A stretch of DNA of 64,000 bases from Candidatus Tisiphia endosymbiont of Nedyus quadrimaculatus (GCF_964059235.1 NZ_OZ060452.1:1364001-1428000), one strand, 5' to 3'; positions 33,687-43,327 are shown, counted from the first letter of the stretch. Notes: generated by a model not told the origin, from the letters alone. A program made the numbers and translations.

Positions 33687-34343
33687 ATGGTAGTGAGTAT
33701 AAAATTTGCCGCTGAATTACGGGATAAATTATATGGATTAAATCTTTCTGACCCAAAACATCTACAATTTTACCAAGAAATGGTATTTATTTTTATTAAA
33801 GGTAATGAAAATGAAATATTACAAGTATATAAAGACATTAAGGGGTACAACACTATAGGGATAGGCTTTAACATGGATAATCCAAAAGCAAAAATTGTGT
33901 GGCAGACAATATTTCAGGGGTTGATATCATTTGACAAAGTTTATAATGGCGATAAAGCTATTACAATACAACAATCTCGAATGATATATGACTGTAAGAG
34001 TGCTGTTAATCGCCTAGAGCTAAAAAATATTTATGGCAAGTCTTGGGATAAGTTAAAACCTAATGAGATGCTGATGATTGAGGATCTGTATTGGAATGGT
34101 GGTAATAAGCTAGTGGGTAAGTTTACCAAGTTTTTTAAGCATATGGTTCTTTATACTGAAAGTTCTAAGTTAAAATATTTAGCACAAGGATTAATCGAAG
34201 TAAGAGAAAATTCTAATAAAGAGAGAATTAGAGGAATTCAAAATCGCAGAAATGTGCAAAGTGAAATAGGTGACTCGTCCAAGTGTTCTGCTCCGGTGTC
34301 AATTATAAACAAGGCTATAAATCATCATTATAAAACTAATTAA
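33687..34343 (+). CDS. T4-lysozyme-like (GH24) protein
   Basis: 218 residues. The segment ENEILQVYKDIKGYNTIGIG has Glu, Asp and Thr at the spacing of the T4 lysozyme catalytic triad (E-x8-D-x5-T; T4 residues 11, 20 and 26), and is followed by FNMD. Further GH24-like parts are LKPNEMLMIEDLYWNGGN and FTKFFKHMVLYT. No signal peptide is seen. It could be an endolysin related to phage/GTA release, or a cell-wall enzyme. The C-terminal ~45 residues are basic and not part of the fold. It lies alone between rnpB and dnaK. Confidence 0.7.
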   Translation: MVVSIKFAAELRDKLYGLNLSDPKHLQFYQEMVFIFIKGNENEILQVYKDIKGYNTIGIGFNMDNPKAKIVWQTIFQGLISFDKVYNGDKAITIQQSRMIYDCKSAVNRLELKNIYGKSWDKLKPNEMLMIEDLYWNGGNKLVGKFTKFFKHMVLYTESSKLKYLAQGLIEVRENSNKERIRGIQNRRNVQSEIGDSSKCSAPVSIINKAINHHYKTN

Positions 34344-34381
34344 GCATAAGGATATGATATAACTTTTTTTCACATCTACCT

Positions 34382-34410
34382 CTTGTAAAATGGACGAGAA
34401 GACACTATAT
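34382..34410 (+). promoter_or_regulatory. Candidate RpoH-type promoter of dnaK
   Basis: CTTG at 34382-34385 and CTATAT at 34405-34410 resemble alphaproteobacterial heat-shock promoters (CTTG ... CYTATNT), placed 46 bases before the dnaK start. The spacing of 19 is somewhat long. Confidence 0.35.
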
Positions 34411-34455
34411 CAAAACTTATCAAGTTGATTTATTAAATTGGGATTAGGAGTGTAT

Positions 34456-36342
34456 ATGGCAAAGATCATAGGTATAGATTTAGGAACAACAAATTCTTGC
34501 GTTGCGGTAATGGAAGGAAAAGAGCCAAGAGTCATAGCAAATGCTGAAGGAGTTAGGACTACTCCTTCAATGGTAGGATTTGGTAATGACGGTGAAAAAT
34601 TAATTGGCGAACCAGCTAAACGTCAAGCTGTAACCAATCCAGAGAATACTTTATACGGCATTAAAAGATTGATAGGTAGAGGTTTCTCTGATCCTATGGT
34701 AAAAAAAGACCAAGATCTTGTACCATACAAGATAGTAAAAGCTGCTAATAACGATGCTTGGGTTGAAGTTAAGGGCGAAAAATATTCTCCAAGCCAAATT
34801 AGTTCTTTCATTTTACAAAAAATGAAAGAAACAGCCGAGAATTATCTTGGTGAGAAGGTAACACAAGCAGTCATTACTGTACCAGCATATTTTAATGATG
34901 CACAACGTCAAGCAACCAAAGATGCTGGCAAAATTGCTGGTTTGGAAGTATTAAGGATAATCAATGAACCAACAGCAGCCGCTTTAGCATATGGTTTCGA
35001 TAAAGCTGAGAGCAAAATAATTGCTGTTTATGATCTTGGTGGTGGTACGTTCGATGTATCAATTTTAGAGATAGGTAACGGTGTATTTGAAGTTAAATCT
35101 ACCAACGGTAATACTTTCCTTGGTGGCGAAGATTTTGATTCTAGAATTCTAGATTATTTAATTGATGAATTTAAGAAAGAAAGTGGTATAGATTTACGCA
35201 AAGATCCTTTAGCTTTGCAACGTCTGAAAGAAGCTGCTGAAAAAGCTAAAAAAGAATTATCATCTGTACCTCAAACTGATGTTAATTTGCCATATATTAC
35301 GGCTGATAGCTCAGGCCCTAAGCATTTAAATATAAAATTTACTAGGGCGAAATTAGAATCCTTAGTGGCAACGTTAATTGATGATACAATAGAACCATGT
35401 AAGAAAGCTTTAAAAGATGCTGGGCTAAAAGCTTCGGATATTCAAGAAGTAGTACTTGTTGGCGGTATGACTAGAATGCCAAAAGTTATTGAGAAAGTAA
35501 AGGAATTCTTTGGTCGTGAACCACATAGAGGAGTCAACCCTGATGAAGTCGTGGCTCTAGGTGCTGCTATTCAGGGAGGAGTGTTAAATAAAGAAGTTAC
35601 TGATATATTATTGCTAGACGTTACCCCTTTATCTTTAGGTATTGAAACTCTTGGTGGGGTATTTACTAGGCTGATTGATCGTAATACTACTATTCCGACT
35701 AAAAAGAGTCAGGTATTCTCTACTGCTGACGATAACCAGCATGCTGTAACGATTAGGGTATTCCAAGGTGAACGGGAAATGGCATCTGATAATAAAATAC
35801 TTGGTCAATTTAATCTTGATGGGATACCACCTGCACCACGAGGATTACCGCAAATTGAAGTAACTTTTGATATAGATGTTAATGGTATAGTTCATGTTTC
35901 TGCCAAGGATAAAGCTAGTGGTAAGGAACAAAAAGTAACTATTCAAGCTTCTGGAGGTCTTAGTGATGCGGAAATTGAACAAATGGTAAAAGATGCAGAA
36001 AAAAACGCTGAGGATGATAAAAAGCGTCGTGAATTAATTGAGGCTAGAAATGGTGCTGATAGCTTAATTTATTCAACCGAAAAAACTCTAAAAGAACATG
36101 ATAGTAAAATATCAGCTAGTGATAAACAAGAAGTAGAAAATAGCATAACAGAGTTAAAAGCAGCTTTAGAGTCTGATAATCTTGAACAAATTAAAGCAAA
36201 AACTGATGCTCTTATGGCTAGTAGTATGAAAATAGGAGAAGCTATGTATAAATCTCAGCCAGATGATCATAGTGAGGAAAAACCTGGGACGAATGATGAC
36301 AAAGTAGTTGATGCTAACTACGAAGATGTCAGCAACAAGTAG
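34456..36342 (+). CDS. dnaK: Chaperone DnaK (Hsp70)
   Basis: An ATP-driven chaperone working with DnaJ and GrpE. Start at 34456 ([20 protein letters not shown], 628 residues), preceded by TAGGAG; the frame is open from 34438. Signatures: [10 protein letters not shown] at the N-terminus, [14 protein letters not shown], and [17 protein letters not shown]. The substrate-binding domain starts after [18 protein letters not shown], and the C-terminus carries the acidic EDVSNK tail. dnaJ follows on the same strand after a 570-bp block of repeats. Confidence 0.98.
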   Translation: MAKIIGIDLGTTNSCVAVMEGKEPRVIANAEGVRTTPSMVGFGNDGEKLIGEPAKRQAVTNPENTLYGIKRLIGRGFSDPMVKKDQDLVPYKIVKAANNDAWVEVKGEKYSPSQISSFILQKMKETAENYLGEKVTQAVITVPAYFNDAQRQATKDAGKIAGLEVLRIINEPTAAALAYGFDKAESKIIAVYDLGGGTFDVSILEIGNGVFEVKSTNGNTFLGGEDFDSRILDYLIDEFKKESGIDLRKDPLALQRLKEAAEKAKKELSSVPQTDVNLPYITADSSGPKHLNIKFTRAKLESLVATLIDDTIEPCKKALKDAGLKASDIQEVVLVGGMTRMPKVIEKVKEFFGREPHRGVNPDEVVALGAAIQGGVLNKEVTDILLLDVTPLSLGIETLGGVFTRLIDRNTTIPTKKSQVFSTADDNQHAVTIRVFQGEREMASDNKILGQFNLDGIPPAPRGLPQIEVTFDIDVNGIVHVSAKDKASGKEQKVTIQASGGLSDAEIEQMVKDAEKNAEDDKKRRELIEARNGADSLIYSTEKTLKEHDSKISASDKQEVENSITELKAALESDNLEQIKAKTDALMASSMKIGEAMYKSQPDDHSEEKPGTNDDKVVDANYEDVSNK

Positions 36343-36660
36343 GAATTTTAGGCTCTGAGATGTCATCCCAGCTTCGGTGCGGGATCTAGATTCCCCGCCC
36401 TACGCGGGAATAACATTAACCCTAGCAGGGAGACATAATGGCGGCAGGGGTGATGATCGCATAACTGTTGAAAGTTAGTAAATACAGCTTCCCTATACGT
36501 CTATTAGCGAGGAGGCTGTAAGGGCGACGAAGCAATCCAGTAACATCATTTAAGCTATAGATTGTTTCCTAGATTGCTTCGCTTACGCTCGCAATGACGC
36601 TGTGGTATAGGTGTTTGTAAACTTTCGACAGTTGCGGGGTGACGGCAAGGGTGATACCAA
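36343..36660. repeat. Repeat-filled spacer between dnaK and dnaJ, first part
   Basis: A shortened GTCATCCC palindrome at 36360-36414, then a CGTCTATTAGCGAGGAGGC / GCTTACGCTCGCAATGACGC element at 36496-36602. No gene is visible. Confidence 0.65.
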
Positions 36661-36842
36661 CCATAGTACCCTACATTTTTTGTGTAATCGTACCTACAGA
36701 CACTGCAATCGTCATTGCGAGGAGCTGCGACAGCAGCGACGTGGCAATCTTTATGCAGTATTATGCCTCACTTTACTAGATCGCCACGGCATCTAAAGAT
36801 GCCTCGCGATGACGATTATACAAAAAATGTAGGGTACTATGG
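36661..36842. repeat. MITE-like repeat, family A, copy 2
   Basis: 182 bp with CCATAGTACCCTACATTTTT at one end and its complement at the other (AAAATGTAGGGTACTATGG). Nearly identical to 5353-5533. It lies between dnaK and dnaJ. Confidence 0.88.
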
Positions 36843-36911
36843 ACACCAACCATCATGGTGATGCTGCTTAAAAGGATAATTTAACTAAATTTAAAATCAG
36901 ATATTCTTATT

Positions 36912-38039
36912 ATGTCGACAAAAGATTATTACCAAATACTTGGGGTTAGTAAAACTGCTACCCAGGAAGAGCTAAAAAAAGCTTATCATAAATTGGCGAT
37001 GCAATATCATCCTGACCGTAATACACAGGATAAACAAGCAGAAAAAAAGTTCAAGGAAATAAGCAGTGCTTATGATATCCTAAAAGATGAACAAAAAAGA
37101 GTTGCCTATGATCGTTTTGGACATGATGCTTTTCAGAATTCAGGTGCAGCATCGTCAACTGGAAGACATAACAATAGTGGACCTGATATAAATGATATAT
37201 TTGGTGAGTTTTTTAATGATTTTATGGGTGGCGGGGCAAGAAGACAACGACCATCAACTACTATTAGAGGTTCAGATCTAAAATATGATATCACAGTTAC
37301 TCTGCAAGAAGCATTTCGTGGTATCGACAAAAATATTAGTTTTACCAGTGAAGTAAAATGCCAAACATGTAATGGCAACGGGTCAGAAAGTAATGCCGGA
37401 ATGACCAAATGTGACGCTTGTGCAGGACAAGGGGTTACAAGAAGACAACAAGGCTTCTTTACATTAGAACAAACTTGTGGAAAATGCCAAGGTGCAGGAC
37501 AAATCATTAAAAATCCATGCAAAAAATGTCATGGTCAGGGGCGTTACTCACAACATAGAAATTTATTAGTAAATATTCCAGCTGGTATTGAAGAAGGTAC
37601 TAGAATAAGGCTTACTGGTGAAGGAGATGCCGGAGTACGAGGAGGCAATAACGGGGATTTGTATATTTTTGTTACTATTAAACCGCATGACCTCTATAAA
37701 GTTGATGGAATTAATTTGCATTGCAGACTACCAATTAGCTTTATTAAAGCTGTTTTAGGTGGAGAAGTAGAAGTCCCAGATATAGAAGGTGGTAAGGTAA
37801 AATTACAAATACCCGCTGGTACACAAAATGGCGAACAACTTAGGTTAAAAGGCAAAGGTATGTCTAAGGTTAGATCAAGCATTAGAGGTGATATGTTTGC
37901 CCACATACATATTGAGATACCAAAAAATCTTACTAAAAAACAAAAAGAATTACTAGAATTGCTGGATAAAGAATTTACAAGCGACAAAGATGAGGATGAT
38001 GCTAGTTTTTTTAATAAAATGAAAAACTTATGGTCGTGA
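36912..38039 (+). CDS. dnaJ: Chaperone DnaJ (Hsp40)
   Basis: The co-chaperone that stimulates the DnaK ATPase. 375 residues. J domain at 1-70 with the HPD tripeptide in [10 protein letters not shown] Gly-rich linker follows, with [17 protein letters not shown]. The zinc domain has four CxxCxGxG repeats: [24 protein letters not shown] and CKKCHGQG (about 143-215). The C-terminal substrate domains include [18 protein letters not shown]. The gene is complete. Confidence 0.97.
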   Translation: MSTKDYYQILGVSKTATQEELKKAYHKLAMQYHPDRNTQDKQAEKKFKEISSAYDILKDEQKRVAYDRFGHDAFQNSGAASSTGRHNNSGPDINDIFGEFFNDFMGGGARRQRPSTTIRGSDLKYDITVTLQEAFRGIDKNISFTSEVKCQTCNGNGSESNAGMTKCDACAGQGVTRRQQGFFTLEQTCGKCQGAGQIIKNPCKKCHGQGRYSQHRNLLVNIPAGIEEGTRIRLTGEGDAGVRGGNNGDLYIFVTIKPHDLYKVDGINLHCRLPISFIKAVLGGEVEVPDIEGGKVKLQIPAGTQNGEQLRLKGKGMSKVRSSIRGDMFAHIHIEIPKNLTKKQKELLELLDKEFTSDKDEDDASFFNKMKNLWS

Positions 38040-38102
38040 GATTAGTATGGTAATTCAAAAGTCATATCAATAGTTGATATAAATACAAGCATAACCACTA
38101 TA

Positions 38103-38188
38103 GATGTCATCCGAGTTGCGGAGGGAATCCAAAAATAGCCAAGAAGACTATTAGATATTTTAGCCCCCTGCTTTCGCAGGGGTGACAT
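38103..38188. repeat. RPE-like palindromic element abutting IS21 copy 2
   Basis: GATGTCATCCGAGTTGCGGA at one end and CTTTCGCAGGGGTGACAT at the other. The IS21 end (TGTCAATAAG) starts directly at 38189, so the IS inserted at or near the end of this palindrome. Confidence 0.72.
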
Positions 38189-38252
38189 TGTCAATAAGCG
38201 TTGAAAAATGACCCAGGAAGAGCGTTGAAAAATGACCCACATAAGTCTAGAA

Positions 38253-39002
38253 CTATTGTTTTTTTTTCATACGATAACTTTCATTTCCCGTTTCAATGAT
38301 ATCACAATTATGACAAACTCTATCAAGTAGCGCTGAAGTCATTTTATTACAACCAAATATTTGTGACCATTCTGAGAATATAAGATTAGTAGTAATAATA
38401 ATTGAAGTGTTGGAATGTATTTTAGATAATAGATGAAAGATAAGTTGACCGCCATTCTTAGAAAATGGTAGATAACCAAGCTCATCTAGGACTAGTACAT
38501 CTATTTTTTGCAAGGAAGCTGCTAGTTTTCCTACCTGAGCAGAGTTCTTTTCATATTCTAATTGATTAGCAAGATCTACAAGATTAAAAAATCTTGATTT
38601 ATAACCTTTTCGTACTGCTTTTGTACTTAATGCAATAGCTAGGTGAGTTTTACCGCTACCAGTACCACCAACTAGGATTATATTTCTAGATGTTTTAATA
38701 AACTCGCAACTATATAGATGCATAATTTGTTCTTGGTTTATTGGGGTATCGATAAATATGAAATTATCTATATCTTTTTTCTCAGGAAACTTTGCTGCGC
38801 TAATCCTACTTTGAATAGACCTAAGAGTTCGTGTTGTTAGTTCAGATTTTAATAAATTATGTAAAATATAATTCGAGGCTTCTTTACGCCTTATGGCATC
38901 AGATATAATTTCATCATAAGACTCAAGCATCCCTGTAAATTTTAGCTTTCTCATAACATTTATAATATCTTCTCTAGTAGATTCTTGATATACATTGTTC
39001 AT
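38253..39002 (-). CDS. IS21-family helper ATPase IstB (copy 2)
   Basis: Residue-for-residue identical to the product of 1819-2568 (Walker A GGTGSGKT, Walker B VLVLDELGY). It overlaps the istA stop by one base and has the same AGGAGG site. Both copies look functional. Confidence 0.95.
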   Translation of the reverse strand: MNNVYQESTREDIINVMRKLKFTGMLESYDEIISDAIRRKEASNYILHNLLKSELTTRTLRSIQSRISAAKFPEKKDIDNFIFIDTPINQEQIMHLYSCEFIKTSRNIILVGGTGSGKTHLAIALSTKAVRKGYKSRFFNLVDLANQLEYEKNSAQVGKLAASLQKIDVLVLDELGYLPFSKNGGQLIFHLLSKIHSNTSIIITTNLIFSEWSQIFGCNKMTSALLDRVCHNCDIIETGNESYRMKKKQ

Positions 39003-40507
39003 TACTTACCTCCTAACTTGAGAAAATTATCGTATATCTCACAATTAGCTTTCGGGATATGTTTTAAAGTATGATATTCTTGGTAATTACTTGGCTCTGT
39101 TACTTTTAACTCATCTTTATTACGTAATATAATATTTAAAATTACCTCCTTACTAACAGTTCCTATTTTTAGTGCTTGGGTGCATGCTGATACTACTGCT
39201 TCTATGGATTCCATTGCTATATACGATAATATATGAGCAAAATCTCTTGTACCTGCTGGGCTGCTCTCAAGACGTCTTCTAACTTCTATGAGCTCTTCTG
39301 GTAAATTCATATTAAGGAATGGTTCACCATTTCTTAATGCTCCGGGTTTATACCTTAATATTGGCAGATAATGATTGACGTCATAACAAGTTTCTCCCTT
39401 AGTAAATTTCCGTTTATGACGACCTACCTCTTGACCATTATAAATAAATACTAGATGTTCAGCATATATCTTACATTGTACTATTTTCCCAGCACAACTA
39501 CAGTGAACGCTATAATTATTGCTTTCATATCTAGCCAAACAAGTAATAGAAACCTTGATATCTATTTCTTTGCAACCGTTAAATAATACAGGCACGGATA
39601 CTAAAAAATTACGTTCTAGTTGATATGCTTCATCTATAGTCTTATCTTTATATTCGGGGTGTTTATGAGAGCTATTATAAGTAACTAATCTGCTGGTTAA
39701 TATATCGTTTAATTCTTGCAAGGTTAAAGCTTTTGGCATAGGAGTAAAGAACTGTTCCCGGTCAATCTGTACTTGTCGCTCAACCCTACCTTTTTCATTA
39801 CCTCGAGCTGGAGAACATGCTATCGGTTCAATGAGATAATGTGCGCAGAGCTTTTCAAACTTTGGATTCCATTCTCTATTATTAGAGCCTTTTAAAACCT
39901 TACTGACAGCAGTCTTCATATTATCATAAATCCCTTTAGTTGGACTACCACCAAAAAAAGTAAAGGCTCTAACATGTGCATCAAATACCATCTCTTGAGC
40001 TTCAGTAGGATAAATATAGATAAATTTTTTACGGCTATAACACAAAACAAAGTGAGCTACTTTAACATTTATTATTTCTCCAGCTAATATTACTTGCTCA
40101 CTACTCCAGTCAAATTGGTAAGCTTCCCCAGGAGCAAAGGATAAAGGTACGCAAGCTTTTATATTAATCTCAAAATTTCTATCATTCCAAGTGTTAATAT
40201 AACGACTAACAGCAGAGTAACTGCCTTGATACCCATAAATCTTTAACTCCTCAAATAAAGCTTTCCCTGTTTTTTTAGGCTTTGAATTCTTATTATCCCG
40301 CAACATCCTCTCAAGACTCTCAATATATTTCCCGAGTTTAGGTATAGGTTGAATTATTCGTATATAATCAGATTTAATCTCTCCTTGCGTACGAATGATA
40401 CTTCTAACTGTATTACGTGATATATTTAATTCTCTACTTATTGAACGTATACCTTCTCCACGACGATAACGTCCTAATATCTTTCTCTTACTTTCCATTA
40501 TTAACAT
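39002..40507 (-). CDS. IS21-family transposase IstA (copy 2)
   Basis: Identical to the protein of 314-1819, with the same helix-turn-helix and DDE residues (Asp133, Asp195 and the Glu in GNEKGRVE). The upstream non-coding region to 40664 is also the same. Confidence 0.95.
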   Translation of the reverse strand: MLIMESKRKILGRYRRGEGIRSISRELNISRNTVRSIIRTQGEIKSDYIRIIQPIPKLGKYIESLERMLRDNKNSKPKKTGKALFEELKIYGYQGSYSAVSRYINTWNDRNFEINIKACVPLSFAPGEAYQFDWSSEQVILAGEIINVKVAHFVLCYSRKKFIYIYPTEAQEMVFDAHVRAFTFFGGSPTKGIYDNMKTAVSKVLKGSNNREWNPKFEKLCAHYLIEPIACSPARGNEKGRVERQVQIDREQFFTPMPKALTLQELNDILTSRLVTYNSSHKHPEYKDKTIDEAYQLERNFLVSVPVLFNGCKEIDIKVSITCLARYESNNYSVHCSCAGKIVQCKIYAEHLVFIYNGQEVGRHKRKFTKGETCYDVNHYLPILRYKPGALRNGEPFLNMNLPEELIEVRRRLESSPAGTRDFAHILSYIAMESIEAVVSACTQALKIGTVSKEVILNIILRNKDELKVTEPSNYQEYHTLKHIPKANCEIYDNFLKLGGK

Positions 40508-40826
40508 CTCTGATTTTATACTCCTATTATTTATTCTGAAAATAATAGAAGTATAGGTTGATAATAATGGATTAATAACGTACTACTTTTCCCACTTCTT
40601 AGGTGGGTCATTTTTCAACGCACATTAACCCATTTAGTGGGTCATTATTGCACGCTTTTTAACACTTATAACATATTTTGTACTTGCACTAAGTATTTTG
40701 GTGCATAAATAACTTCCAAATCTTTAAATTTTACAATAGAATACTATTATCATGGAATGTCATCCTGAATTTATTTCAGAATCTGTTGAAAATGGTGTAA
40801 TTAGGATCACAACTGTTAAAAGTTAA

Positions 40827-41182
40827 AAAATCGTCATCGCGAGGCGTCGACAGACGCCGTGGCGATCTAGATAAACAGCGAAGCTGTTTTTTTAGAGTAA
40901 CGCTTCGCGTATCTTGGATTGCCGCGTCGCCGCTTTCAGCGGCTTCCTTGCAATGACGCCACAACTGTTGAAAGTTAAAAAATCGTCTATTAGCGAGGAG
41001 ACCGTAGGTCGACGAAGCAATCTATATGACAAGCTTTATGGATTGCCACGCTCACGTACGTTCGCTCGCAATGATGGTTTAAGACTTACAACAGCACTTT
41101 GCAATGACGATCTTTTAACTTTCAACAGTTGTGGGTATTATGCCTCCTCGCGACGGTTAAGGAAAAACTTGATTATCGAGTA
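40827..41182. repeat. Composite of degraded family B-type repeats
   Basis: Several pieces in both orientations: CATCGCGAGGCGTCGACAGA, AAACAGCGAAGCTGTTTTTT, GCTTCCTTGCAATGACGCCA, CGTCTATTAGCGAGGAGACC, CTCACGTACGTTCGCTCGCA, and a family B right end (GGTTAAGGAAAAACTTGATT then ATCGAGT) at 41156-41182. Short ACAACTGTTGAAAGTTAAAA pieces (40809, 40962, inverted at 41114) separate them. No gene is seen in 40665-41243. Confidence 0.65.
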
Positions 41183-41243
41183 ATAAGTTCAGAATGACGC
41201 TGAGGTAATAGTATAAAGAATTCAAACTAATAGAGTTATATTA

Positions 41244-41930
41244 ATGTCTGCTCAAATAATAGAGTTGTTAATTTTTGCTGGAGTCGCTTTTATTATTATA
41301 AATAGGCTAATTGCTACTCTTGGCTCTACATCAGAGGATGATCCAGCTAAACGCAAATCTTCCTTTTTCGGTGAAACAGGAATCAAAGACGTTACTTATA
41401 CAGCAAAAACTGCTGCTGGTAATATTTTTAAGAATAATTTGCCTCATAGCGTGGTAAAAATCCATCCTATTAACCCTATGGAGCTTGATGGGTTAATAGT
41501 TGAAGAGAATTCCACTGCTATAATAGCCGGTCTTGCAGCTGTATCGGCTAAACTTCCATCATTTAAAGCAAGAAAATTTTTACATAGTGCAAAAGCAGCC
41601 TTGGAACTGATCATTGAAGCCTCTAATGATGATGATATTGAAGATTTACTTACATTGGTGGATAAAAGATATATACAAGAATTCCATATTTTTTCTGAAA
41701 CCTATGGAGAATTTGTCAATGGCAGTGTACTAGATGCCAAAATTTCTGAAGCTTATACATTCGCTAATAATATTTTCATAAAAGTATTATTCACAGGTGA
41801 AAAAATAACTAGTAGTATAGAATATATGCAAGAAGAATGGACGTTTTCTAGAAGCCTTATATCTAAAAATACAGATTGGTTCTTAACTAAGGCTGATCGC
41901 CTAGAAGAGGAGAAACAGCCAGTTTCCTAG
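41244..41930 (+). CDS. TIM44-like domain protein
   Basis: 228 residues with an N-terminal membrane anchor (IIELLIFAGVAFIIINRLIA) and a C-terminal TIM44/MRPL45-like domain from about residue 90 (FKARKFLHSAKAALELIIEA, LLTLVDKRYIQEFHIF, ITSSIEYMQEEWTFSR). Alphaproteobacterial members (TimA) are the ancestors of the mitochondrial import subunit; the bacterial role is an inner-membrane-bound envelope function. It is followed within a few bases by tsaE. Confidence 0.88.
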   Translation: MSAQIIELLIFAGVAFIIINRLIATLGSTSEDDPAKRKSSFFGETGIKDVTYTAKTAAGNIFKNNLPHSVVKIHPINPMELDGLIVEENSTAIIAGLAAVSAKLPSFKARKFLHSAKAALELIIEASNDDDIEDLLTLVDKRYIQEFHIFSETYGEFVNGSVLDAKISEAYTFANNIFIKVLFTGEKITSSIEYMQEEWTFSRSLISKNTDWFLTKADRLEEEKQPVS

Positions 41931-41969
41931 CTTCTATTGATTCACCTCACCCCCAAATTTGAAGATCCA

Positions 41970-42401
41970 ATGAAGTTTCAACAAGAGTCTATTATTTTAA
42001 ACAATGAACAAGACTCTATATCGTTTGCGCAAACTATTGCTAAAAATTTAGAATCTAGTGAAATTATAACTTTTTCCGGTGATTTAGGCTGCGGAAAAAC
42101 ATTTATATGTCGAGAGATTATAAAGTATTTTTGTGGTCCTGCTACTCATATCATCAGCCCTACTTTTAATTTGCTACAAATTTATACGACATCAAAATTC
42201 ACGATTTATCATTTTGATCTTTATCGTTTAAACTACTTAGAAGAAATTTATGAACTAGGTATAGAAGAAGCCTTCCAAGGTAATCTTTGTCTAATTGAAT
42301 GGCCAGAACTAATTGAAAAAATATTACCTAGACCTATAACCAAAATTCACTTACAAATACTTGAAGGTAACAAACGATCTTGTAGCATTGCTTGTTTCTG
42401 A
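41970..42401 (+). CDS. tsaE: tRNA threonylcarbamoyladenosine biosynthesis ATPase TsaE
   Basis: TsaE is the ATPase partner of TsaB/TsaD in t6A37 tRNA modification. Start taken at the ATG at 41970 (MKFQQESIILNNEQ, 143 residues); the frame is open from TTG at 41937. Walker A GDLGCGKTF at about residue 35, ISPTFNLLQIYTT, HFDLYRLNYLEEIYELGIEE, and CLIEWPELIEKILP near the end are diagnostic. It is directly behind the TIM44-like gene. Confidence 0.93.
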   Translation: MKFQQESIILNNEQDSISFAQTIAKNLESSEIITFSGDLGCGKTFICREIIKYFCGPATHIISPTFNLLQIYTTSKFTIYHFDLYRLNYLEEIYELGIEEAFQGNLCLIEWPELIEKILPRPITKIHLQILEGNKRSCSIACF

Positions 42402-42407
42402 TATCCC

Positions 42408-42436
42408 TTGACAAAGTGATGTAAAAGTGTTACACT
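42408..42436 (+). promoter_or_regulatory. Sigma-70 promoter upstream of the RelBE-like pair
   Basis: TTGACA (42408-42413), a 17-bp spacer, TACACT (42431-42436): a near-consensus promoter just after tsaE. A family B repeat (42451-42637) now lies between it and the toxin-antitoxin genes, so it would be transcribed as part of their leader. Confidence 0.65.
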
Positions 42437-42450
42437 ACACTTATCCTAAA

Positions 42451-42637
42451 ACTCGATAATCAAGTTTTTTAGCATTATTAAAAAATACGTCATTGCGAGA
42501 AGCCGCTGAAAGCGGCGACGCGGCAATCCATGATACACGAAGCATACTAGAAAAAACAGCTTCGCTGTTTACTTGGATCGCCACGGCATCTAAAGATGCC
42601 TCGCGATGACGGTTAAGGAAAAACTTGATTATCGAGT
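42451..42637. repeat. MITE-like repeat, family B, copy 1
   Basis: 187 bp with terminal inverted repeats ACTCGATAATCAAGTTTTT and its complement. Interior: CGTCATTGCGAGAAGCCGCT, GAAACAGCTTCGCTGTTTAC-like stem and GATGCCTCGCGATGACGG. Nearly identical to 60080-60265. Confidence 0.88.
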
Positions 42638-42661
42638 AAAACATTAATAAAACTATACATC

Positions 42662-42883
42662 ATGGCAACAAAAAACCCAAGGATCAATGTAACTTTTGAA
42701 GAAACAACTGCTGGCTTACTTTCACATTTAGCTCATCAGGAGCATAAGTCTGTTGCGAGTTTAGTGCGTGAATTAGCTCTTGAAGCTTTAGAAATGCGTG
42801 AGGACTTCTATCTATCTAAAGTAGCAGAGAAACTTGATAAGGACGGTGTCAAAACTTATAGCCATGACGATGCATGGAAGTAA
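42662..42883 (+). CDS. RHH/RelB-type antitoxin
   Basis: 73 residues. The N-terminal ribbon-helix-helix segment is PRINVTFEETTAGLLSHLA, followed by EHKSVASLVRELALEALEMR. An acidic C-terminal tail (LDKDGVKTYSHDDAWK) would neutralise the toxin. It overlaps the toxin start by 10 bases. The DUF6290-like RHH form is common in rickettsial RelBE-type pairs. Confidence 0.85.
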   Translation: MATKNPRINVTFEETTAGLLSHLAHQEHKSVASLVRELALEALEMREDFYLSKVAEKLDKDGVKTYSHDDAWK

Positions 42884-43143
42884 AATATCAAGTACATTAT
42901 TTAGAAGAAGTAATAAACAAACACATTCCTTCTCTCTCTACAAAAGCTAAGGCACTTATTAAAAAAGCTATTGAAGAGCGTTTGATGATCGACCCTATTG
43001 GTTTTGGAAAACCTTTACGTTACAGCCTGAAAGGCCATAGACGCCTCCGGGTTAGCGATTATCGTATTGTCTATAGAATTGAGGCGGAAATTAAAACGAT
43101 TTTCATAGTCGCTATAAAACATAGAAAAGATATATATATATGA
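42874..43143 (+). CDS. RelE/ParE-type toxin
   Basis: 89 residues: KYQVHYLEEVINKHIPSL, KAKALIKKAIEERLMIDP, PLRYSLKGHRRLRVSDYRIV and YRIEAEIKTIFIVAIKHRKD. The order KGHRRLRVSDYRIVYRI is the core of RelE-fold toxins, which cleave mRNA at the ribosome. Complete frame. A family G palindrome (43180-43215) follows. Confidence 0.92.
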   Translation: MEVKYQVHYLEEVINKHIPSLSTKAKALIKKAIEERLMIDPIGFGKPLRYSLKGHRRLRVSDYRIVYRIEAEIKTIFIVAIKHRKDIYI

Positions 43144-43179
43144 TTGCAGTTATTGAATACGCAAATATGCATAAACCAT

Positions 43180-43215
43180 AATTCGGGATAAGCATTATAA
43201 TTCTTATCCTGAATT
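43180..43215. repeat. Short palindrome, family G
   Basis: AATTCGGGATAAGCATTATA against TTCTTATCCTGAATT; imperfect arms. Downstream of the toxin gene. Confidence 0.65.
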
Positions 43216-43327
43216 CGCGTCATAAGGATGATATTACCCCTAGAACTCCAAACATATAAGCGTAGTTTAAGTGATACAAAAAAGTTTTTTGTACTATACT
43301 CTGCCACTTTCAATAAAAATAATTAGA

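Larger units (their letters stand above)
38189..40664 (-). mobile_element. IS21-family insertion sequence, copy 2 (inverted)
   Basis: Same element as 157-2608 in opposite orientation. The proteins are identical. The istB-side end carries a tandem copy of its terminal motif: AGCGTTGAAAAATGACCCA occurs at 38197-38215 and again at 38221-38239, whereas copy 1 has it once. The element is therefore 24 bp longer. The flanks show no obvious target duplication. Confidence 0.93.

Noticed and set aside
37133-37522. 129-codon minus-strand frame opposite dnaJ
   Set aside because: Complement of the zinc-finger part of dnaJ; no independent support.
40665-40713. Remainder of the truncated Xre gene beside IS copy 2 (LITYFVLALS...)
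   Set aside because: Tested as the continuation after an inversion; the reading does not resemble the second half of a Cro/C1 domain.
40827-41182. Possible CRISPR array
   Set aside because: Repeated pieces occur in both orientations with irregular spacing, no constant repeat-spacer length and no cas genes; they are degraded MITE copies.
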